From Streptomyces endophytica (lineage in GTDB: Bacteria; Actinomycetota; Actinomycetes; Streptomycetales; Streptomycetaceae), in contig NZ_CP110636.1 in assembly GCF_026153355.1 (NCBI RefSeq), positions 6,634,001 through 6,698,000 on the forward strand: a stretch of DNA of 64,000 nucleotides. The letters are read 5' to 3'. The notes under the pieces were generated by a model. That model was not told the origin of the DNA. It made no database searches and saw only the letters and a program-made list of their open reading frames with translations. Made by a program: the position numbers and the translations under genes. This document shows positions 17,263-25,316 of the stretch, piece after piece. Position 1 is the first letter of the stretch; each line of letters begins with the position of its first letter.

Positions 17263-18560
17263 GTGAGCGACAGCACGATCGACAGTGCCATCTGGTCGGC
17301 CCAGGAAATCCGCGCCACCGCCCGCCGGCTCGCCACCGTCCGCGAGGCCGCGCTCGCCGGCGGGGCGCCCGGCGGCCCGGCCGACGCCCCCGTGCGGTGA
17401 TCGGCGCATCGTGGCGCCGGGCGCTGGACTCCGGTGTCGACCCGGACGCCGAGCCGCCCCAACAGCCGCTGTCCGTGGCGGAGTTGGAGCACCGGCGGCA
17501 GAAGTCGCAGCTGGCGGCGGTGCTGCCGGTGCTGAACGAGGGGCTGCTGGCGACCGCGGACGCCGCACAGCAGATCATGGTCGTCACCGACGCCGAGGGC
17601 CGGGTCCTGTGGCGGGAGGGCAGCGCGCCGGTACGGCGGATGGCCGACCGGCTCGGCTTCGACAAGGGCGCCGACTGGACGGAGCAGGTCGTCGGCACCA
17701 ACGCCATCGGCACCGCGCTGGTGGCCCGCCGCCCCGTACTGGTGCACTCCGCCGAGCACTTCATACGCAGCCACCACCAGTGGACCTGTGCCGCGGCGCC
17801 GCTGCACGACCCGCGGGACGGACGGCTGCTGGGCACCGTGGACGTCAGCGGACCGGCGCAGTCCTTCCACCCCACCACGCTCTCGCTGGTGTCCGCGGTC
17901 GCCCGGCTAGCCGAGGGCGAGCTGCGCAGCCGTCACCACCGGTCCCTGGAACGGCTGCGGTCGAGCGCGGCGCCGGTGCTGGCGCGGCTCGGCGGGCAGG
18001 CGCTGGTGGTCGATCCGAACGGCTGGGTGGTGGGCGTGACGGGGCTGACGCCGCCGGACCGGGTGGCGCTGCCGAAGGCGCCCGAGGCCGGGCCGCTGTG
18101 GTTACCGCGCTACGGCATGTGCGCCCTGGAGCCGTTGCCGGGCGGCTGGCTGATCCGGGTCGGGCGGGCGGAGCGGGAGACGATGCCTAGCCGGGTGGTC
18201 CTGGACGTCAGCCGGCGGGACGGCTCGACGGTCACGGTCAGCGGGCCGGCCGGCAGCTGGTCGCACGAGCTGTCCCCGCGCCACGCCGAGTTGCTCTTCG
18301 TGCTGGCCGCGCAACCGCAGGGGCGTACCGCGGCCGAACTCGCCCAGGACCTCTTCGGGGACGCCGGCCGGACGGTGACGGTGCGCGCCGAGCTGTCCCG
18401 GCTGCGCCGCCACCTGGGGAGCGTGCTGGCGCACCGGCCGTACCGCTTCGCCGACGGGGTGGAGGTGGAGCTGCGGCTCCCGGCGCGGCCCGGGCGGCTG
18501 CTGCCGCACTCGCTGGCGCCGGCGGTGGCGGCGGCCCGGCGGGGACGGCACATGTCCTGA
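17263..18560 (+). CDS. GAF-domain transcriptional regulator (one frame break)
   Basis: 432 residues when one base is restored at the GG of 17396-17397. The N-terminal segment is SDSTIDSAIWSAQEIRATAR, and the main part starts VIGASWRRALDSGVDPD. It has a GAF-type sensor (GADWTEQVVGTNAIGTALVA, HHQWTCAAAPLHDPRDGRLL), a linker, and a C-terminal winged-helix-like region (RTAAELAQDLFGDAGRTVTVRAELSRLRRHLG). GTG 17263 has GGAG eight bases upstream. Such proteins are common Streptomyces regulators of catabolic genes; the ligand is unknown. It is divergent from the adenylate-kinase relative and followed within 5 bp by the repeat ORF. Confidence 0.82.
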
Positions 18561-18564
18561 GCCG

Positions 18565-18780
18565 GTGGCACGGCACGGCGCTCCGGACGGGGGGAAGCCG
18601 GTGACGCAGCACAGCGCCCCGGACGGGGGGAAGCCGGTGACGCAGCACAGCGCCCCGGACGGGGGGAAGCCGGTCGCGCAGCACAGCGCCCCGGACGGGG
18701 GGAAGCCGGTCGCGCGGCACGGCGCCCCGGACGGGGGAGGCAGCCGCCGGTCGGAATGCGGAAGGGCGGGTTCGCCGTAG
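18565..18780 (+). CDS. Small repeat ORF within a 36-bp tandem array
   Basis: GTG 18565, four bases after the GAF regulator stop, opens a 71-residue frame made of five near-identical 12-mers (HSAPDGGKPVTQ type) and a short Arg/Gly tail. No ribosome site other than possible coupling is seen. It may be a real repeat peptide or simply an open frame inside a minisatellite. No function can be proposed. Confidence 0.3.
   Translation: MARHGAPDGGKPVTQHSAPDGGKPVTQHSAPDGGKPVAQHSAPDGGKPVARHGAPDGGGSRRSECGRAGSP
18578..18740. repeat. 36-bp minisatellite, about 4.5 copies
   Basis: Units start at 18578, 18614, 18650, 18686 and 18722 (last partial). The core GCGCCCCGGACGGGGGG is invariant apart from one change in the first copy; the GTGACGCAG/GTCGCGCAG segment varies in step. 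The array sits between the GAF gene and a decayed oxidoreductase. Confidence 0.9.
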
Positions 18781-19227
18781 CGGCAGCGCGAACCCGCGCC
18801 GGAATACTGCAGACCGAGGTGCTACTCGCCCCGCTGCACCGCACGGCGCTGCTCGCCAAGCAGGCCGCCACGCTCGATCTGCTCTCCGGGTCCCGCTTCA
18901 CGCTCGGTATCGGTCTGGGCGGCCGGGACGACGACTACCAGGCCGCCGGTGTCGACCTCCGCAGCCGCGGCCGGCGGCTCGACGGGCAGCTGGCGACCCT
19001 GCGGCGGCTCTGGGCCGGGGAGCCGCTCTCCGCGGACGTCGGCCCGGTCGGGCCCGCGCCGGCCCGGCCCGGCGGGCCCGAGGTGCTCTTCGACGGGTTC
19101 GTGCCGGCCGTGATGGAGGGGCCGCGCTGCCCCCGCAGCACATGGACGGTCTGTTCCGGAACGTGGAGGCGTCCTGGTCGCGGACCAGGTCGAGCGCCTG
19201 GCCGACGCGGTGTTCGGCCCGGCGTGA
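18771..19227 (+). pseudogene. Remnant of an LLM-class flavin-dependent oxidoreductase
   Basis: The segment TEVLLAPLHRTALLAKQAAT followed by LDLLSGSRFTLGIGLGGRDDDY is the typical N-terminal third of luciferase-like (F420/FMN) oxidoreductases, but there is no start and the first ~50 residues are absent. It continues to PEVLFDGFVPAVME, then jumps frame to HMDGLFRNVEASW. It jumps again to the normal family C-terminus DQVERLADAVFGPA, ending at TGA 19225-19227. About 100 internal residues are missing. Three frames plus large deletions show real decay, not only the single-base losses seen elsewhere. Confidence 0.75.
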
Positions 19228-19394
19228 CCGCGGCCGGCCCGGGAACCGGCGCGGCCGGCGCGGGGCCGGGACCCGTCGCGACCGGGCCGGGGCCGGCACC
19301 CGTTCGGCCGTCCGGTGTCGCCGCCGGGGTGGGCACCGCCTAGCGTGCCGACCGGGCCATGAAGGTGGTGGCCGCGGCGTGCGGGAGGTGAGCG

Positions 19395-20059
19395 ATGAGC
19401 CCGACGGATCCGCCGGAGGCGGCCCGGGGGAAGCCGCCGCGGTCGTGCGCCGGCCGCGGTGGGGGGCGCTCGCGCTGGCCGGTCTGGTGGGGTTCGGGAT
19501 GCTGCGGCAGGGGCTGTCGGACGATCCGGACGGGCCGCCGCAGCCGGGGACCGCCACCTCCGTGGTGCCCGGTGGCGCGGGCGGCCCCGCGGCCGCGCCT
19601 CTGCCCCGGTCGGCCCCGGCCGAGGTCGACATCCCGTCGCTCGCGGTGTCCGCGCCGGTGCTGCCGCTGGGCCTGGACAAGGACGGCTGGATCGAGGCCC
19701 CGCCGGACGGGAACCCCAATCTGGCGGGCTGGTACGCGGACGCGCCCTCCCCGGGTGAGCGGGGCACCGCCGTCCTCGTCGGGCACGTCGACAGCCACAG
19801 CGGTCCCGCGGTCTTCTACGGGCTGGGCCGCCTCGCGAAGGGCAGCACGATCCGCGTGATCCGTGCGGACGGGCGGACCGCGGTCTTCGAGGTCTACGGC
19901 GTCCAGGTCTTCGACCAGCGCGACTTCCCCGCCCGTAAGGTCTACGGCAGCACCGGACGCCCCGAGCTGCGCGTGCTGACCTGCGGCGGTCCGTACGCGG
20001 CGGGGTCCGGGTACACGGGCAATGTGGTGGTTTTCGCCAGGCTGACCGGGAGCGCGTGA
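19395..20059 (+). CDS. Class F sortase (probable frame break near N-terminus)
   Basis: Membrane-anchored transpeptidase-like protein. Catalytic His in VLVGHVDSHSG, catalytic Cys in LRVLTCGGPY, and the closing strand GNVVVFARL fit actinobacterial class F sortases. One N-terminal span (WGALALAGLVGFGML) is followed by a Pro/Gly linker. ATG 19395 has an excellent GGAGGTGA site but is in a different frame from the body; one missing base at about 19430-19455 would connect them (221 residues). Alternatively GTG 19380 starts the body frame without a good ribosome site. Substrates and an LPxTG partner are not in the window. Confidence 0.8.
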
Positions 20060-20214
20060 GGACGCAGGGGACGCGCGGCCCGGTGGGCGACCGCGAAGGT
20101 CGGACGGGCCGGGAATGCCCCACGATGCGAACCTCCGTCTCACGATCCGGGACACGGGACACCCCTCCTGCTCGGCCCCGCCTCGCGCCCACCCCGGTGT
20201 GATGTATTGGCCGC

Positions 20215-20819
20215 ATGAGCATCTCGGTCACCACCTGGTATCTCGAACAGACCTCACGCGCCGACCTGTCCCCGGGCAGGAACCGCCGGCCGGGCAGGGC
20301 GTCCGGATCGCCCGGGCCGAGGTGCCTTCGCCGGAATTCAGCCGCTTCCTCTATACGGCGGTGGGCGGGGACGTCACCTGGACCGACCGGCTGCCGTGGT
20401 CGCACGCGCGGTGGGCGGAGCACCTCGGGCGGCCGGGGGTCGAGACCTGGGTGGCGTACGAGCGCGGGACGCCCGCGGGATTCATCGAGCTCGCCGCGGG
20501 ACCGGACGGCTCCGTCGAGATCGTCTACTTCGGCCTGATACCGGCCTTCCGGGGCCGCCGGATCGGTGGCCATCTGCTGACGTACGGCATCGAGCGGGCC
20601 TGGGACCTGGCCGAACGGTGGCCGGAGTGCCCGTCGACGCGGCGGGTCTGGGTGCACACCTGCAGCCTGGACGGTGAGCACGCGATGGCCAACTACGAGC
20701 GCCGCGGCTTCCGGGTCTACGAGACCACGGTGACCGAGGAGCCCGATGCGCCGGCGCCGGGCCCCTGGCCGGGCGCCGGGCCGCTCGCGCCCCTGCCGCA
20801 GCCGACCGCCGGAAAGTGA
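20215..20819 (+). CDS. GNAT-family N-acetyltransferase (one frame break)
   Basis: ATG 20215 gives MSISVTTWYLEQTSRADLSP, then one base appears missing in GGG 20274-20276. The acetyltransferase body follows (VRIARAEVPSPEFSRFLYTA, VEIVYFGLIPAFRGRRIGGH with the acetyl-CoA motif, and NYERRGFRVYET), 201 residues in all. No Shine-Dalgarno is present; a TGTATT hexamer six bases before ATG suggests a leaderless mRNA. Substrate unknown. It stands alone upstream of the sulfur-assimilation block. Confidence 0.85.
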
Positions 20820-20911
20820 CCGACCTCACTCTGTCTCATTAAGCGGGACAGGGATGTCCGAATCCTGGATAGCGGTGGACTGGCCGGAGAGCGGCGTGCC
20901 ACGCTTCCGTC

Positions 20912-20995
20912 ATGTCCAGAGCTGGAATTGCCTTGGTGAGTCGGCGGCACGTCGACCTCGGCCGCATGTCCAGCGCCATTTGTCGGGCGGGCTGA
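20912..20995 (+). CDS. Short leader peptide upstream of sulfite reductase
   Basis: 27 residues from ATG 20912, containing RRHVDLGRMSSAICRAG, a pattern I know from annotated Streptomyces leader peptides preceding cysteine-biosynthesis genes. A Cys codon lies four codons before the stop. The TGA is followed at once by hairpin GGCTG-TTTT-CAGCC and then by GGGCC-CAC-GGCCC, an arrangement suited to cysteine-responsive attenuation. The next gene begins 215 bp downstream. The regulatory role is inferred. Confidence 0.75.
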   Translation: MSRAGIALVSRRHVDLGRMSSAICRAG

Positions 20996-21023
20996 GGCTG
21001 TTTTCAGCCGGGGCCCACGGCCC
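20996..21023 (+). promoter_or_regulatory. Paired hairpins after the leader peptide
   Basis: Stem 1 is GGCTG/CAGCC with a TTTT loop (20996-21009); stem 2 is GGGCC/GGCCC with a CAC loop (21011-21023). They directly abut the leader stop codon, so translation of the leader would affect their folding. No U-tract follows, which fits GC-rich actinobacterial or Rho-type control better than classical intrinsic termination. Confidence 0.5.
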
Positions 21024-21210
21024 TGGACAGCACCCGGCACCACCGATCACCCGCCGTCCCCATCGTCGCGGACGCGCCGGAACCCCCCCTTGACCCGCAG
21101 CTGTCGCCGACGCGTTGCCCACGCGCCGCGCTTCGGTGTGTCTGCGCAGGTCAGCCTGGGCGTCCGGCGCCGGTCCCGATCCCCCCGCCCGCCCAGAAGG
21201 ACGTACACCC

Positions 21211-22908
21211 ATGGCCGCCTCCCCCGACCGACCCGCAGCCGCTTCGACCCGCCGCAAGGCCGGACGCCACCGCGGCGAGGGCCAGTGGGCCGTAGGTCAT
21301 TTCACGCCGCTCAACGGAAACGAGCAGTTCAAGAAGGACGACGACGGTCTCAATGTGCGGACACGCATTGAGACGATCTACTCCAAGGCCGGTTTCGACT
21401 CGATCGACCCCAACGACCTGCGCGGGCGCATGCGTTGGTGGGGCCTGTACACCCAGCGCAAGCCCGGGATCGACGGCGGCAAGACCGCGATCCTGGAGCC
21501 GGAGGAGCTGGACGACAGGTACTTCATGCTGCGGGTCCGGGTCGACGGCGGCCGGCTGACGGTGGCCCAGCTCCGGGCCATCGGCGAGGTCTCCGAGCAG
21601 TACGCCCGCGGCACCGCGGACATCACCGACCGGCAGAACATCCAGCTGCACTGGATCCGGATCGAGGACGTCCCCGCCATCTGGGAGAAGCTGGAGGGCG
21701 TCGGGCTGTCCACGACCGAGGCCTGCGGCGACTGCCCGCGCGTGATCATCGGCTCCCCGGTGGCCGGTATCGCCGAGGACGAGATCATCGACGGCACCCC
21801 GGCCGTGGAGGAGATCCACGAGCGCTACATCGGCAGCAAGGAGTTCTCCAACCTGCCGCGCAAGTTCAAGACCGCGATCTCCGGCTCCCCGGTCCAGGAC
21901 GTGGTCCACGAGATCAACGACGTGGCGTTCGTCGGCGTCGTCCACCCCGAGCACGGTCCGGGCTTCGACCTGTGGGTCGGCGGCGGGCTCTCCACCAACC
22001 CCAAGCTCGCCCAGCGACTGGGCACCTGGGTCCCGCTGGACGAGGTCGCGGACGTCTGGGCCGGCGTCGTCGGCATCTTCCGCGACTACGGCTACCGCCG
22101 GCTGCGCAACCGCGCCCGGCTGAAGTTCCTGGTGGCCGACTGGGGAATCGAGAAGTTCCGCCAGGTGCTGGAGGACGAGTACCTGAACCGGAAGCTGATC
22201 GACGGCCCGGCGCCCGAGGAGCCCGTCCACAAGTGGCGCGACCACGTCGGCGTGCACCGGCAGCAGGACGGCCGCTTCTATGTGGGCTTCGCGCCGCGCG
22301 TCGGCCGGGTCGACGGCACCACCCTCACCAAGATCGCCGAACTCGCCGCCGCGCACGGCTCGGACCGCCTGCGCACCACCGTCGAGCAGAAGATGATCAT
22401 CCTCGACGTCGAGCAGGACCAGGTCGACGCGCTGGTCGCGGGCCTGGAGGCGCTGGACTTCCAGGTCAACCCCTCGCCGTTCCGCCGCGGCACGATGGCC
22501 TGCACCGGCATCGAGTTCTGCAAGCTGGCGATCGTGGAGACCAAGGGCCGCGGCGCGTCCCTGATCGACGAACTGGAGCGCCGTCTCCCGGACTTCGACG
22601 AGCCGCTGACCATCAACCTCAACGGCTGCCCCAACGCCTGCGCCCGCATCCAGGTCGCGGACATCGGCCTCAAGGGCCAGCTGGTCCTGGACGACGACGG
22701 CAACCAGGTCGAGGGCTACCAGGTGCACCTGGGCGGCGCCCTGGGCCTGGAGGCCGGCTTCGGCCGCAAGGTCCGCGGCCTGAAGGTCACCGCCGACGAG
22801 CTCCCCGACTACGTCGAGCGGGTGCTGCGCAACTTCCAGGAGCAGCGCGAGGACGGCGAGCGCTTCGCCACCTGGGCCGCCCGGGCGGAAGAGGGTGCGC
22901 TGAAGTGA
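21211..22908 (+). CDS. Ferredoxin-dependent nitrite/sulfite reductase
   Basis: Siroheme/[4Fe-4S] enzyme reducing sulfite to sulfide, first structural gene of the sulfur block. The 565-residue product (mycobacterial NirA/SirA type) has the cluster ligands Cys431, Cys437 (C-x5-C in ACTGIEFCKLA) and Cys473, Cys477 (C-x3-C in NGCPNACAR). Ferredoxin-like repeats contain QNIQLHWIRIEDVPAIW and GGGLSTNPKLAQRLG. ATG 21211, with AAGGA upstream, is preferred over an in-frame start at 21115 that lacks family similarity. Sulfite rather than nitrite is inferred from the cys and sirohydrochlorin chelatase neighbours. Confidence 0.93.
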   Translation: MAASPDRPAAASTRRKAGRHRGEGQWAVGHFTPLNGNEQFKKDDDGLNVRTRIETIYSKAGFDSIDPNDLRGRMRWWGLYTQRKPGIDGGKTAILEPEELDDRYFMLRVRVDGGRLTVAQLRAIGEVSEQYARGTADITDRQNIQLHWIRIEDVPAIWEKLEGVGLSTTEACGDCPRVIIGSPVAGIAEDEIIDGTPAVEEIHERYIGSKEFSNLPRKFKTAISGSPVQDVVHEINDVAFVGVVHPEHGPGFDLWVGGGLSTNPKLAQRLGTWVPLDEVADVWAGVVGIFRDYGYRRLRNRARLKFLVADWGIEKFRQVLEDEYLNRKLIDGPAPEEPVHKWRDHVGVHRQQDGRFYVGFAPRVGRVDGTTLTKIAELAAAHGSDRLRTTVEQKMIILDVEQDQVDALVAGLEALDFQVNPSPFRRGTMACTGIEFCKLAIVETKGRGASLIDELERRLPDFDEPLTINLNGCPNACARIQVADIGLKGQLVLDDDGNQVEGYQVHLGGALGLEAGFGRKVRGLKVTADELPDYVERVLRNFQEQREDGERFATWAARAEEGALK

Positions 22909-22939
22909 GCGGACGCCACACGGCCGAGCGGGAGGCACA

Positions 22940-23125
22940 GTGAGCGAGCGAGCGGCGCCGTTCTTCTGCCCGTACTGCGGGGACGAGGACCTGCGGCCCT
23001 CCGAGGAGGGCCACGGGTCGTGGGAATGCCGGTCCTGCAGCCGCGCGTTCCGGCTGACGTTCCGGGGCCTGCTGGCCCCCGGGACGTCCGCCAACTCCCC
23101 TGCCACTGACGGAGGTACATCGTGA
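22940..23125 (+). CDS. Small zinc-ribbon-like protein of the cys operon
   Basis: 61 residues from GTG 22940 with GGAGG just upstream. Two CxxC pairs (FFCPYCGDEDL and WECRSCSRAF) 18 residues apart look like a zinc ribbon or rubredoxin-type metal knuckle. It ends overlapping the cysH start (GTGA). Position between sulfite reductase and APS reductase suggests a small redox or metal partner, but no function is established from sequence. Confidence 0.8.
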   Translation: MSERAAPFFCPYCGDEDLRPSEEGHGSWECRSCSRAFRLTFRGLLAPGTSANSPATDGGTS

Positions 23126-23813
23126 CCACCGCTACCGATCTTCAGCAGCTCGCCGAACAGGCGGGCCGCGACCTGGAGGACGCCTCCGCCCTGGAGATCC
23201 TCACCTGGGCCGCCGAGACCTTCGGTCCGCGCTTCTGCGTCACCTCCTCGATGGAGGACGCGGTCGTCGCGCACCTGGCCTCGCGGGCCTTCCCGGGCGT
23301 GGACGTGGTCTTCCTGGACACCGGCTACCACTTCCCCGAGACGATCGGGACCCGCGACGCGGTCGCCGAGGTGATGGACGTCAACGTCATCACCCTGACG
23401 CCGCGTCAGACGGTGGCCGAGCAGGACGCCGAGTACGGGCCGAAGCTGCACGACCGCGACCCGGACCTGTGCTGCGCGCTGCGCAAGGTCAAGCCGCTCG
23501 AAGCGGGTCTGACCGGGTACGACGCCTGGGCGACCGGGCTGCGCCGGGACGAGTCGCCGACCCGGGCGAACACCCCGGTCGTCGGCTGGGACCCCAAGCG
23601 GCGGAAGGTGAAGGTCTCACCGATCGCCCGCTGGACGCAGGCCGACGTGGACGCGTACGTGGCCGAGCACGGTGTGCTCACCAACCGCTGCTGATGGACG
23701 GCTACGCCTCCGTCGGCTGCGCGCCCTGCACCCGGCGGGTGCTGGAGGGCGAGGACGCCAGGGCCGGCCGCTGGGCCGGGAGCAACAAGACCGAGTGCGG
23801 GCTGCACGGATGA
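23122..23813 (+). CDS. cysH: Adenylylsulfate reductase, CysH family (one frame break)
   Basis: Reduces adenylylsulfate to sulfite using thioredoxin. The PP-loop-type domain is followed by the Cys pair LCCALRKVKPL (Cys117-118), HDRDPDLCC context, and after the break CAPCTRRVL and ECGLHG. The CC...CxxC pattern is that of [4Fe-4S] APS reductases. Coding changes frame at CC 23685-23686: VLTNRC-stop becomes LTNPLLMDGYASVGCAPC with one added C, giving 230 residues. GTG 23122 overlaps the preceding stop. Confidence 0.93.
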
Positions 23814-23833
23814 CGACGCATCAGGAGATATCC

Positions 23834-24367
23834 ATGACGGGCGCCACGATCTGGCTGACCGGTCTGCCGAGCGCGGGCAAGACGACCCTCGCGCACGAGC
23901 TGGCCGGGAAGCTGCGCGGCGAGGGCCACCGCGTCGAGGTGCTCGACGGTGACGAGATCCGCGAGTTCCTCTCCGCGGGCCTGGGCTTCACCCGCGAGGA
24001 CCGGCACACCAACGTCCAGCGGATCGGCTTCGTCGCCGAACTGCTGGCCAGCAACGGCGTCAAGGCGCTGGTGCCGGTGATCGCGCCGTACGCGGACAGC
24101 CGCGAGGCGGTGCGCGGGCGCCACCAGAAGGAGGGCACCGCGTACCTGGAGGTGCACGTGGCGACCCCGGTCGAGGTGTGCTCCGAGCGCGATGTGAAGG
24201 GCCTGTACGCCAAGCAGGCGGCGGGCGAGATCTCCGGGCTGACCGGCGTCGACGACCCGTACGAGGCTCCCGAGTCGCCCGATCTGCGCATCGAGTCGCA
24301 CACCCAGACCGTGCAGGAGTCCGCCGCGGCGCTGTACGAGCTGCTCACCGAAAGGGGACTGGCGTGA
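23834..24367 (+). CDS. cysC: Adenylylsulfate kinase
   Basis: Phosphorylates APS to PAPS. P-loop WLTGLPSAGKTTLAHEL at the N-terminus, then VLDGDEIREFLSAGLGF and FVAELLASNGV; 177 residues. ATG 23834 has GGAG at ideal spacing; the alternative ATG 23810 overlaps the cysH stop and would add eight residues. The stop overlaps cysD (GTGA). Kinase plus an APS-type reductase in one operon implies PAPS is also made for sulfation. Confidence 0.93.
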   Translation: MTGATIWLTGLPSAGKTTLAHELAGKLRGEGHRVEVLDGDEIREFLSAGLGFTREDRHTNVQRIGFVAELLASNGVKALVPVIAPYADSREAVRGRHQKEGTAYLEVHVATPVEVCSERDVKGLYAKQAAGEISGLTGVDDPYEAPESPDLRIESHTQTVQESAAALYELLTERGLA

Positions 24368-25314
24368 CCACGGCTGCTTCCATCACCGAGACCGGCCCGG
24401 GGCACGAGGGCGACTCGCCGTACGCGCTGTCGCACCTGGACGCGCTGGAGTCCGAGGCGGTGCACATCTTCCGCGAGGTGGCGGGCGAGTTCGAGCGGCC
24501 GGTGATCCTGTTCTCCGGCGGCAAGGACTCCATCGTCATGCTGCACCTGGCGCTGAAGGCGTTCGCGCCGGCCGCGGTGCCCTTCTCGCTGCTGCACGTC
24601 GACACCGGGCACAACTTCCCCGAGGTCCTCGACTACCGCGACCGCACCGTCGAGCGGCACGGGCTGCGGCTGCACGTGGCCTCGGTACAGGACTTCATCG
24701 ACCGCGGTGAGCTGCGCGAACGCCCCGACGGCACGCGCAACCCGCTGCAGACCGTGCCGCTGCTGGACGCCATCGAGAAGAACCGCTTCGACGCGGTCTT
24801 CGGCGGCGGCCGCCGGGACGAGGAGAAGGCGCGCGCCAAGGAGCGGGTGTTCTCGCTGCGCGACGAGTTCGGCGGCTGGGACCCGCGCCGGCAGCGCCCG
24901 GAGCTGTGGCAGCTGTACAACGGCCGGCACTCGCCCGGTGAGCACGTCCGGGTCTTCCCGCTGTCCAACTGGACCGAGCTGGACGTCTGGCAGTACATCG
25001 CCCGCGAGAAGATCGAACTGCCCGCCATCTACTACGCCCACGAGCGCGAGGTCTTCGCCCGCAGCGGCATGTGGCTGGCGCCGGGCGAATGGGGCGGCCC
25101 GAAGGACGGCGAGACGGTCGAGACCCGTCTGGTGCGCTACCGCACCGTCGGCGACATGTCCTGCACCGGTGCGGTCGATTCCGACGCCGCCACCATCGAG
25201 GCCGTGATCGCGGAGATCGCCGCGTCCCGGCTGACCGAGCGGGGCGCGACGAGGGCCGACGACAAGATGTCCGAGGCCGCCATGGAGGACCGCAAGCGCG
25301 AGGGGTACTTCTAA
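24364..25314 (+). CDS. cysD: Sulfate adenylyltransferase subunit 2
   Basis: ATP-pyrophosphatase subunit forming APS from sulfate. PP-loop FSGGKDSIVMLHLAL at about residue 55, VDTGHNFPEVLDYRD, GGGRRDEEKARAKERVFSLR and SNWTELDVWQYI are present; 316 residues. GTG 24364 overlaps the cysC stop. It forms the heterodimer with CysN, whose start is 2 bp beyond the cysD stop. Confidence 0.96.
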   Translation: MTTAASITETGPGHEGDSPYALSHLDALESEAVHIFREVAGEFERPVILFSGGKDSIVMLHLALKAFAPAAVPFSLLHVDTGHNFPEVLDYRDRTVERHGLRLHVASVQDFIDRGELRERPDGTRNPLQTVPLLDAIEKNRFDAVFGGGRRDEEKARAKERVFSLRDEFGGWDPRRQRPELWQLYNGRHSPGEHVRVFPLSNWTELDVWQYIAREKIELPAIYYAHEREVFARSGMWLAPGEWGGPKDGETVETRLVRYRTVGDMSCTGAVDSDAATIEAVIAEIAASRLTERGATRADDKMSEAAMEDRKREGYF

Positions 25315-25316
25315 CC

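Noticed and set aside
18578..18740. 36-bp repeat array as a possible CRISPR
   Set aside because: Units are directly adjacent with no variable spacers, and no cas genes are present.
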